Shown here: positions 47,901 to 59,900 of the stretch, in pieces
Layout of the letters: each line of letters opens with the position of its first letter
Numbering within the stretch: position 1 is the stretch's first letter
DNA from: Diogma glabrata
Taxonomy: Eukaryota; Arthropoda; Insecta; Diptera; Cylindrotomidae
Direction: 5' to 3'
DNA: 64,000 nt
Assembly: GCA_963693315.1 (NCBI GenBank)
Contig: OY856187.1
Span: 390,811,269 to 390,875,268 of the forward strand
Notes under the pieces: model-generated
The model's input: only the letters and a program-made list of their open reading frames with translations
The model's database searches: none
Told to the model about the DNA's origin: nothing
Made by a program: the position numbers and the translations under genes

Positions 47901-50900
47901 AAATATTGTAAAGTAGACTTTGGGTCATGATATAATAAAACAATAAGGGCAATGATACATGTAAAAGAAATATCTTTCAGACATAAAAAATTTCGCATTT
48001 AATTGGTTGAGGGGCGGTAACATTTTTTAAATTTCAAAAAAATATTTTTGACTGAAAGACAGAAAAAATATCTGTAAGATAAAAAAACATAACCTAAAAA
48101 GATATTTTTTGCGTGACAGTTAAAACTGATTAACTGAAAAATTGATTTTAAAAGTAAGTTTTACCAATAATCAATTGCAATTAACTTAATTTGATGATTT
48201 AGCTACAATTAAAATAATTTGTTTACTTATTAGGCGATAATCGCAACAAAAAAATACAAATTTGGTCCAATGTGAAAATGCCTAAATCTATATGAATAAG
48301 TAAACAAATTATTTTAATTGTAATTAAATAATCAAATTAAGTTAATTGTAATTGATTATTGGTAAAACTTACTTTTAAAATCAATTTTCCAGTTAATCAG
48401 TTTAAACTGTCAACCAAAAAATATCTTTTTAGGTTATGTTTTTTTATCTTACAGATATTTTTTCTGTCTTTCAGTCAAAAATATTTTTTTGAAATTTAAA
48501 AAATGTTACCGCCCCTCAACCAATTAAATGCGAAATTTTTTATGTCTGAAAGATATTTCTTTTACATGTATCATTGCCCTAAAAGTAAAGCAAAATATTT
48601 ATTAAAACGAGAATTAATAAATTAAAATGAAAATGTTTGTACGGCACACTTTTGTTTGTACGGGACTTTTACGAAATTCAGTTAAGCAGAATTCGTTTTG
48701 AATCATTTTTGAAATGAAAAATTAACACTATCACTGTCTGAAGCGTGTTTCTTGCATGTAACTTCATGACCATCAACTGATATTTGATGAAATCTCGATA
48801 TTCCCGGAACAGGCTCGTCAACTTCCCATGGATGGAAATTTTGAATTTTCTGAGTTATTTCTGATTGCGAAATGAAGTAAATTTTCGTAGAAGGTACTAA
48901 AGTGGCAGCTAACTTAGCGAAATCATTTGCGTTTTGGATAACGGCGACATCTCCTTGACTGCGAGCTTTTTGATTTACAAGTCGCTTTACGTTACCACCG
49001 ACTCCGTCAATTACGCCTTTACCGTGGGAAGTGGCAAAATATTTCCATTCAAATTTTTTGTTGTATTTTTTAGAAAGAAAAATCAATAATGTGACCATGA
49101 ATTCGTTTTTAAATTCGGAGGAAGGTCCATCACTCCATATGATTTCTTTAAAAATATTGTCATTTTCAGCTTCAAAAATTCTCTCATATAAATATGTCAC
49201 AAATGTGAAGATACTGTCTTTATCTTTTTTCTTTGTGTCGGAGCAAATAACAAAGGTTTTACATTGAGATTTAAAAAATGAAACAGCAGTAAACAGTCAC
49301 ACTTTCTCTGCTCCATAAAGCAGATTGAACTTCGTTCTGGTACTCACATGAATATGACATAGCGAAATCAATTTAGAGAATCCTCACTGTTTGACTTTTT
49401 TTATCATTTTTAAAATCATTTGCCTGGATTTTTTTAATTTTGACATGATACAGAACTTCAGGTAATTCTGAAACTAAGTTCTCATGAAGCTCGCCCAAGC
49501 TAATTTCTTCTGTTTTAAGTTTTATTCTTTTATCGTCTCCTTTTTTCCATTGTTTGCAGGTAACTATTTTAGCCGGGCTATCAGGTATTTGAATTTTACT
49601 TCCATTATTGCATTCTGCACAGCTATTTTGCCAACAATTTGAATTGAACGCCGAATCACATAAAATGTTGTTCCAGTAAGACATGTCGTACTTTATATTG
49701 AAACATTTTAGTTTTAAGATAAAGTTTTCATGCGTGATACATTTGCACTGTTCCATAGGAGTGTCCTTTAACAGCAAAACATTTTAGACCTTAATGCGCC
49801 GAAACTGGCAAACTTAATTTCATTATCTGGAAACTCTTCTTTAACTAGAGAAAAAGCTTCTCGTAAAAACATTGTGAGATAATGTTTTTGCAAGGTTTAT
49901 TTCTTTCCATCTATCCCAGTGACCATTGTATCATTCATACCAGGGCATGTATAAACAATATCTGTACGAAAGTAAAAATCTTGTACTACAGTGACTTTCT
50001 CATCTTCTTTACATGCCACACTAAAAGATTTCTCCATTTCCTCCTCAATTTTTAACCCAATTTTTTGGCTATACCCATAACTACAGCCCTTTGTTTCCTA
50101 GGTGATCTAGGCAAGCTTCGCTGGCACTTCTGAACTGCTTTGGCATAAGTTTGCTTACACTCGGGTTGCGATGTAAAATTATGTTCATCACTCGAACAAT
50201 TCACCTGAGAACTATCAAGATTTCTTACCAATTTTTTAGCTCTTTGAATCTTTTTTCTATTTTTCTCATACTTTCTTTGCTTTTCGTTTTGTTCGGGCGT
50301 ATTTTTTTAGCTTTTCGTTTTCTCCACGCTTTTAAACGTTCTTTTTCCTTGTCTCTAAATTCTGGATCATTCGCTACTTTCTTGTTTTTCCATTCCCTAT
50401 AACGCTGCGTACTAGTACTTGCACCAGGAGTATCCATGTTAGAATAAAATCACCAGACAACTAAAAAAAAATAATTTCGTGTTTGTACGGGACAAATAAT
50501 AAAAGAATAATTTTTATACTTTAAACAAAACAAACTCCGAACAGCACTGCACTATTTAAGAGTAGACACGTAACTGGCTTTAAATAAAATGTAAATAAAA
50601 TTAAACCGTTATATGTGTAGACAAAAATTTAATAACATCGATTTTTGTGTTTGTACGGGACACCAATAACTGTCTTATTTGTCGCGCTATATTACAAGTG
50701 TTTGCAAGAACAAATTACTGCAAATATCATTTATTGAGATACTGAGAATATGACCTTAACCGACAGATATACCATGTAACATAACTCATCATGGCTTAGT
50801 AGAAAAAAAGTTATGAATACGATCAATAATCGATGTAGTACAAAAAAGACTTAAGCACATATTTTGAGCTGTAAAAAAGTGAGCTTGAAAAGAAATTTTA

Positions 50901-53900
50901 CTAAGAAATCGTTTTGTGTAGTAAAGTTAAATGTTGCCTTTTTTTTTTTTTTAATAAAATGTGATGTGTAGTAGGTATTACAATATGTGTCACAACAACA
51001 CATAAAAACCTTTTAAGACCAAGGTCCCACAACAACATGCGTTCTAAGGATGTTAATGGACGCAAATCTGTTATTTTTTTGTTTTTTTTTAATATTTTTT
51101 TGTTAAATAATAGATAACTAAACCATAAATCCTATCACATATAAAATATGACATAGGCCAATATTTCGTGATAGGATAGGGAAAATAAGAGATAAAAAGC
51201 AAATTTGTTTTAAAAATTTGCAGGAACAAAACTAAAATTGGTTTGCCAATAGTCCAGCTAATGGCATAATCCTTGATTATGGGACGCAGTATATTTTTCA
51301 ATGATTAAAGCTCGGATATATAGTTATATGAAGGCTCGTTTTTTCGAGCAAGTTACAGCGTTCCAGCATCAAGAAATATTCATTAGCTAAGATTGAACGT
51401 GCTACCTAAACAAAACAAACTCCGAACAGCACTGCACTATTTAAGAGTAGACACGTAACTGGCTTTAAATAAAATGTAAATAAAATTAAACCGTTATATG
51501 TGTAGACAAAAATTTAATAACATCGATTTTTGTGTTTGTACGGGACACCAATAACTGTCTTATTTGTCGCGCTATATTACAAGTGTTTGCAAGAACAAAT
51601 TACTGCAAATATCATTTATTGAGATACTGAGAATATGACCTTAACCGACAGATATACCATGTAACATAACTCATCATGGCTTAGTAGAAAAAAAGTTATG
51701 AATACGATCAATAATCGATGTAGTACAAAAAAGACTTAAGCACATATTTTGAGCTGTAAAAAAGTGAGCTTGAAAAGAAATTTTACTAAGAAATCGTTTT
51801 GTGTAGTAAAGTTAAATGTTGCCTTTTTTTTTTTTTAATAAAATGTGATGTGTAGTAGGTATTACAATATGTGTCACAACAACACATAAAAACCTTTTAA
51901 GACCAAGGTCCCACAACAACATGCGTTCTAAGGATGTTAATGGACGCAAATCTGTTATTTTTTTGTTTTTTTTTTAATATTTTTTTGTTAAATAATAGAT
52001 AACTAAACCATAAATCCTATCACATATAAAATATGACATAGGCCAATATTTCGTGATAGGATAGGGGAAATAAGAGATAAAAAGCAAATTTGTTTTAAAA
52101 ATTTGCAGGAACAAAACTAAAATTGGTTTGCCAATAGTCCAGCTAATGGCATAATCCTTGATTATGGGACGCAGTATATTTTTCAATGATTAAAGCTCGG
52201 ATATATAGTTATATGAAGGCTCGTTTTTTCGAGCAAGTTACAGCGTTCCAGCATCAAGAAATATTCATTAGCTAAGATTGAACGTGCTACCGTTGACTGA
52301 ATACAGTTCATCCGCCAGCACCCCTAAGATATCACCTTGGCTAGTGATATCGCACTGATATTGCCAGTGGTATGTGATATCTCACGTTAACTCATATGCC
52401 AATAGCAGGGACTGGAGTACGCGGGGTTGTCACACCCGTGGATCAAAAAATAGAAAAAAAAATTAACAAATTAATAAAAACTGATCCCTCCATGCGTACA
52501 ACTAAAAAAAAAATTTGGAAAAAATGATTAGACATGTGTGAAAAATAACTTTTTTCAGTGGAATGCTCCTGCAGCTTAATTACAGATAAATAAATAATAT
52601 AATATAATTAAGAGACTAAGGAAATGAAACTACTGTATATATAAACAAAAATATTTGAAGTCGTTTTTCTCTCTTCTCTCTTTTTTTCGGTGCTAAGTTG
52701 TTCAAATTTTTACGTTGTTTTTCTATTTGTCGTTTTTTTTATGTAATGGCGTCTCTTTTTTTATATTAATTTTGGGGGCAAAAATACACTTAAATTTGGA
52801 ATTCAACGCAATAATAGAAATATTTACGGCGCCTCTACTAAAACGTAAGTGTGTTAGAAACAATTTATTGGTGTACAAAAATTGATTCAAATTTTAACAT
52901 CAATTTCACTTCCTCTATTCTCTTAATTCTTTGTTGCAAATTAAAAAAATTGTCTTTTACCTGCTATTTTGTTTTTTTCTCTAAAACAAAAGATTTTTCA
53001 AAAAACACCTTTGAATTTTGTTGTGAGACCTTGGTCTTTAATAGTACATTATGATGTTACGACGTAAAGTTAAAGATTTTGGACGTATGTAGAGTTTGCA
53101 AATCGAGGCGCTAGCCACCCACATTAAGTCCAAAGTAGCTTACGTCCGTGCGTCATATACTATTTTTTATTCGCCGCTAGCAAAATATTTTTAAAAAAAT
53201 TGTTTAATCTAAATCAAGCTATAATTTTGTAGAAATTTTGAAATGAAAATATGTTGAACAAGTAACCTTTGACAAAATATTTGTTATTATTTTCAAAATA
53301 ATTGTATAACTATGACAACAAAATAATAACAATAATTTTAATTGGATTGTGAGATTTTGAATTTAAAGGTTGCTTTGATAAAAATCTCTATTTTTATAGA
53401 ATTTAAACAAATACAAATGCTTTTTCTTTTTTGGACGTAACTCCTAACTATGACAACAAAATATATGATTAAAAAGTGACACTTTACGGCCGCAAATCAC
53501 AGTAATAAGGTACCACTTTAATATGTAGGCGAATAAAAAGATTTTTATGTATTGCTGTGACAGATATTGTAATTCCTACTACACACCACATTTTATTTTT
53601 AAAAAAATATTTCATAAACTTCACCAGGGGCCCTATTCCCGAACACATAGATGTGAATTTTGACAATATTGTGAAGTTTGTATTGCATAACATTAAACGG
53701 TAACGGTAACGATTTTCCGGAAAACGAATTTCACATTATTGTCTAAATTGAATTTAGACAATATTGTGAAATTCGTTTTTTGTAAAATTGATACCAGATA
53801 TTCATCAGGTCTGTAGACTTTATTTATAATTTCTTTAATATTAAATAGTCAACATAAAGCACACCACTGGCAATTTCCTATGCTAGGCATTGGACAATAT

Positions 53901-56900
53901 TCGATCAACATAAGAACTGTAGACATATATCATTGAAGCTTAGAAGTGAGAATTCAGCAATAAGGCCATGGCCCACAATATTGCACAGGAAACACAATAA
54001 GCTAAAAAGTCTCAACTTAAACCAATAGACAAAGCAGTCAGCCCAGGAAAGAATCAGTAAGTAGACCTCATGGAACAAGAAAAATGGATGATAAGATATA
54101 AGGAGGAGATAGTTCTATAATATAAACAGCTCAGATAGGTTTGAAAAAAAAAAAAATAAAAATTAGAGTTAGAAAGAGCAAGAAGGTATAAAGGGGGAGA
54201 GGATAGGAAGGACAGTGACATTGGGCAGGAATAGGAAATGATTTTGGAATAGGAAAGGATTTTTTGATCTTGGGGTCCCAGTTCAAACAAATAGATCAGA
54301 TAGAAGCCAAACAAAAGGTCAACAAAAGTGCACCATATCACAACATAAAAAAACCCAACTAATTGAACAATATCCACTGTAAAGTTATACAGAAGGGTCA
54401 GTGAGTTGAAGTGGTCAATCAGCTGCTTCCTAAAAAGAAAGGTGAATAATCTGAATCTCTTTAAGTACTGCGGAAGTGAATTAAAAAGCTTCATGACTCT
54501 CACAGAGTAAAATTTTGCCCTAAGATCACAACACACCCTTGGTACAACAAAATTATGCTGCCGTCTAGAACTTCCCATCACAAACCATCTCAGTAGGTAC
54601 GAAGGAGACTGAAACTTGACGAGGCGATAAAAATGACAAAGAAGCCGCACCCTGGCATAATCTGCGAAGAAAGTCCCAAGAAGATCGTGGACAAAAGGGG
54701 ATATATGATCCCTAGGCTTTAAGTTATATACAAATTTAGTAGCATAATTAAAGGCTCTCCGCAGAACCTTAAAGGTATCATCCGTGGAACCCGAAACAAT
54801 CTCAAGACCTTAGTCAACAAGGGGCAGTATTAGTGACAATACTAGCTGCTTCCTTATATGGAGGAACAAGTAACAACTCACACTACGTAGCCTCCTTACA
54901 ACACCAATAATTTGACCTGCCAGTGAGTGCGGCTTCCAATCCAACCTGTCATCAAAAGCAACTCCCAGATTCTTTGCGTGAGATGAAAAGGATATAACAT
55001 CATGGCCCAGCTGAATACATGAACTGTTAGCAGCTGCTCCAGAGCAGGGGTTGTAAAGCAATGCTTGCGACTTAGCAGGATTCAACGAAAGCCGATTTTC
55101 AAGGGCCCACACCTGAATAGACTCGAGATCACTATTAATTTCTTCAATACAGCCATGTAAATTCAAACGGGGCTTAGGATGAAGAATCTGTACATCATCA
55201 GCAAAAGATGTACCATAGAGAAGCGACAGGATTTAGGAATATCGTTGATAAACATTGAAAACAACAAAGGTCCCAAGGTGGAACACCCTTAGCAATGGGA
55301 AGCGCATCCGAGATCTTATCCAAAGAGCAAACAGATTGATACCGCCTGTTAAGTATGAATATATCAGATTACAAGCACTGGACGAGAAAAAGAACTGAGT
55401 TTTCAGCATAGCCACCAGAATAGAATGGTCCACAGAGTCGAAAGCCTTGCTGAAGTCAAGAAGCAGGACAGACACCATCTTCTTGTTAATGTTAAGTCTT
55501 ATTTGATCAGAGACATCCAACAATGTCTATGTTGTACTATGTCGCTTTCTCCTGAGACTTAGTTAGGCCAATATTCCTAATCTTTCTCCACAAATCATTT
55601 ATCGATTCGGTTGAACTAAACAATTTAGTTCCTAAATCAATTTTCGCCCTGCGGACCATTGATCTAAAACGGTTTCGGTATGAACAGAAAGAATCCCAGT
55701 TAAACTGGGATCCATCATGAAGATAAGCTGCATATGCAAAGTCCCGCAGGACTTTAATACTACGCATTTCTGAAGTGAGGACGATAGAAGTTGCTTTCCG
55801 TCCACCTACAGAGGCATTTGGAACAAACCTGCCAAAGAGCGATAGCAGAGCATTATTTAGGTAGTCCAGCTTAAGATCGATATTAGTGGAAGAATAAAGG
55901 GGACAAAAGTCCAACGAATTGAACTCAAGTAACAGCCCCTCCACATTGATACGGCTGTAGTCTGCCACACTCCTGTGAGCAATATAGTTGTCCTTGTTGA
56001 TGGCAAGCGACATGATAATAAGGGCATGGTGAGAGATACCTGGAGCACAGAACTGATTGCTTGCCTTAACAAATGAGCTGTCTGTCACTGACCATGAAGA
56101 AGTCAATTGAAGAACCTAATGATATGTTAGTCAAATTTGTGGTCCCAGGAACACGAGCATAGTGTGTTGGACAGCTACTAGTTACTAAAGCCATGTCAAG
56201 CCTCTCACAGAGACTATTGCAGATTTCCAGAGAAGAGGTGAACAGCAGGTTAGTATTAAAGTCAACAACCACAGTAACAACCGGATATCTAGTACCGAAT
56301 TTGGCAAGAACTTCTTCAATAGCATTAATACCACCTGAGGGCAGATATGTGACAGCAACAAGCATACACAGACCACAGCTTCTGAGGCCTGACACCTGAG
56401 CTTCTAAGGCCTCAGCTTCTGAGGTGAGTTAGAAGTGGATAACTTTAGATTGAAAGTTAAGACTAACATACAGGGCCACACCTCCACCACGTCTAACCGG
56501 TCTATCCAGTCTGTGAACACGATAACCATCAATGGCAATGGTGGCATTGGACGTATATTGTTTTAACCACGTTTCCGACACAGCAACCAGGTCAAGGTGA
56601 CTATACTTTACTATATGTCTAACTTCTTTAAGCTTAGATGAGTAGAGCCTGGGATTCAAACTTTGAGTATTGAAATGGCCAATGTTAAACTGGTCACCAA
56701 GACGACTCATGGTGCCAGTAATAGTGCTATGCACACCCGTTGACCGATCCGTGGGTCTATCTGGCATAAAAATAATAGGAAGAAGAAAACCTGGGACAAC
56801 AAGGGTGGGCGAGGAAAGAGGGCATTAAGGAAATAAAAGGGATTGGTTTAACAAAAATAATAATCATTAAGGATCAAATAGGAGATCGTAGAGACAAACA

Positions 56901-59900
56901 GTGCTGGATGCCAGGAAACAAACAAAAGGAAGAACAAAGAACAGACCAAGAATTATCGACAAGGAAGAAAAATGAAGTTAAGCTCACACCAATGTCAGTC
57001 AGCCAGACTATAGCAAAAAAAAAAAGAAAGAATGTTTCAAACGGCACTCCATTTCTAGGTATAATGCGAACCGATACCATCTCCACTCGAAAGCTGACAA
57101 TCAGCATCTTCTTAATCAGTCGTGCATACTTAGCAACAGCAGCCAGCCTGGGTGGCAGATTATCATTGAGGTATATAGCAGATTGAATATTGACATCGGT
57201 AAAAAGATCCGAAATCATTATCCTCTTACCCCTGAAGTATTTCGTTATAATGTCATCACGAATAGAAGTATGAGACACAGTAGCAACAGCGAAGACTTGC
57301 CCATATTGAGTCATCTACAGCTAACAACCTGTGAAAATCAAAATTTAGTCGCACAATTTGAATATCCTAACAAATGTGTCCAGAAGGTCGAGATTAGAAT
57401 TAGGGAGACCGGAAATGATGATGTCATTCCTTCTTTACAATCTAAGGAGTTTCAAATTGAATGCCTCAAAGGATGACATACGAGAGGCAAGAGAGGAATC
57501 AGCAACCATTGCATTAAGCTGATCATCTTACGCTTGTGGTCAGTAAAATCTGCTTTGAGAGACGAAATCGTAGCTGTGCATTCAGCAACAGAGGATTTAG
57601 TAAGAGACCAGTACAGCGGTTTAGGTTTTGATGGTGTCAGCTAATTTTTGAAGTTCAGATAGTAAATTTGCATGTTGTGTTTTAAGATCAATGGTCTCCT
57701 GGGCAAAACTGTTGTGAGCATCCTCACAATAAGAGCGAAGAGAATTGACTAGCGATTTGGATTCTCATAAGTGCAACTGGACCTCACTAATTCCCTGACA
57801 GCTCACACAGAGCCATTCTTTTGCCTTATTACCCTGATACTCCTTAACAAGACTCGCCGACAGACCAGCACACTTGAAATGGGACCACTTGGCACAGATG
57901 TCGCAAAAAATGCCATCTGCTACCTTTCTGACGCAGGTGAAACTCATTCCACCCCTTCAACTTTGGAGGCATGATGCACCTGTTTCTTATATGTTTAATT
58001 TCACTATGTACAATACATACAATATTTTTTGTTGTTTCTTTGTCTGTGCAGATATAGAGATTGTCTGATTTGCCGCATAAAATTGTTCATGTGTAAAGCA
58101 ATTCGATCTAGATCACAACCGCTCACTTCTAATAATTGGACATGAACTTTGTAATTAAAAATGCCAATCGAATAGGGAATTGCAAACTTTTAAATTAAAA
58201 TGGCGTATCCGTTGGAATCATAATGAATGCAAGGAATGATGACATCTTCACCTTTGAAAGGTCTTGTCAATTACTTTTTTTACTGCGCGTCTCGTTGCAA
58301 AGCTTTAGCTGGTTGATGTTAGTTATTACGCACCCCGATATTTAATTGCAGTACATGCGCTGGCATCTCTGGTAGTTCGAGTGAAATCAAAAATTCTGTT
58401 GCATAATTAATCTGATTCATCTGCTGAAACAACAGTTTCTACAGACTTGTATGTGACTGCTTCGCTTTGAATGTTAGACTGAATAGCTTAGACTATTGAT
58501 AATTTCATTGACGTCTTTGTTTTTGACCGCAAGAATAGCTCTTTCGTGATTCTTATAATTGGTTTGAATATTGGGAAATGCTTTTTCAAATAATTTTTCT
58601 TTTCATGACACTAATTTGTAGAAGTTATGAGGTAATGAAATTCTTCCTGAGGCTAGATCAACCAGTACCTTCCCGTTCACAATCAGCTATTGATGTGTGA
58701 AGATTTCAGCTAATCGGTCGTATTTTTGGTAGACTTGCATTGGTCGCACATACAACAAATGATCATTCGTATTGTAATTTTGTTTACGGCGCCATTCTCT
58801 ATCGAACAAAGTAGCAGCGGTAAATCGATTTGGTGATTACATTCCGAATTAATTGATAACTTTGTTTGCGATTTCTAAACATAAATCGTCAATCATTGGC
58901 AACGCTTCGTTGTATATTTCGCTCTGCGGTAAGTGGCATGTGCAACGCTGTTGACAGTTCTCATTTCTCAATTGTTGAAAAGAGATTGAACCGGGCACAT
59001 TCACCATTAAAATGCAAAGAAAGAAACATTCATCTTGATTGAGATGCAAGGTGTACAGTCTTACTGCAATACGTGCTGTGATATCATGCAATAGCATGAA
59101 CTTATCCAGCGAGGATGACCTCAAGAAGTAAGTGTTGTTGTATAGGTCAAGTTGTTTTTCATGTGAATGTAATAGATATGTATGGACGGCCGTAGTGACA
59201 AACCAACAGAATTGGGTCTTGAGCTTATGCAAGTAAATGACGTAAACTGCCTTTATATGAAGATGACAAAACGGTAGTCCACCAACGTTTAGTATATTAC
59301 TACAATTCACAACTGCATCTCGAAAACGAACTGGGAATTCAGACTGAAGTTTCGTCTGATTTAAACGAATATCGTATGTTCTGTTTCGATTTTTGCATAC
59401 ATATTCATATCTACGATTTATTAGTGAAACAATTGACGAAATTATAAAATGTGAATGTTTTCATTTTGTCGAATGATTAATCGGTATGAATAATAATTTA
59501 TTGCGCTGCATTTCTTATTTCGCCTTCGCCACTGACTGGATTTATCGTCTTAACGTTGAAGTATATCCAACGGCCTACACCTACGAGAGTGCTAACGGGT
59601 GAAGTATTCGGTCAACGGTAGCAGTCTGACTTCAAAGGATGGTAGTGACCAGTTCCCTTAACCTTAATAAACTATGTCGAGAAGCATACACACACAATAT
59701 TTTTAAATCAATATTTTTGTTTCAGAACTAGCTGAAGAATGTGAACAATATTGTTTCCAAATAGTATTTCATGGAGTTAATAATAGAACATATTCCTTAA
59801 GTGCGGAATCGCAAGATGCCATGGAATTGTGGATGAAATTGTTAACATGCGCAGGCTATGAATATATTAAAATTATGGTAACAGAACTGCAACGACAGTT

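Larger units (their letters stand above)
47630..51545 (+). repeat. Recurring subterminal motif TTTGTACGGGAC
   Basis: Near-identical copies at about 47634 (ggtacgggac), 47813, 48636 (one base different), 48655, 50483, 50653 and, through the tandem duplication, 51538. All have the same orientation. They flank the transposase-like ORFs on both sides, as expected of transposase-binding subterminal repeats. That role is inferred. Confidence 0.75.

Noticed and set aside
51089..52186. Two identical 70-residue minus-strand ORFs
   Set aside because: Identical because of the 885-bp tandem duplication; the peptide is AT-driven and hydrophobic without family resemblance.
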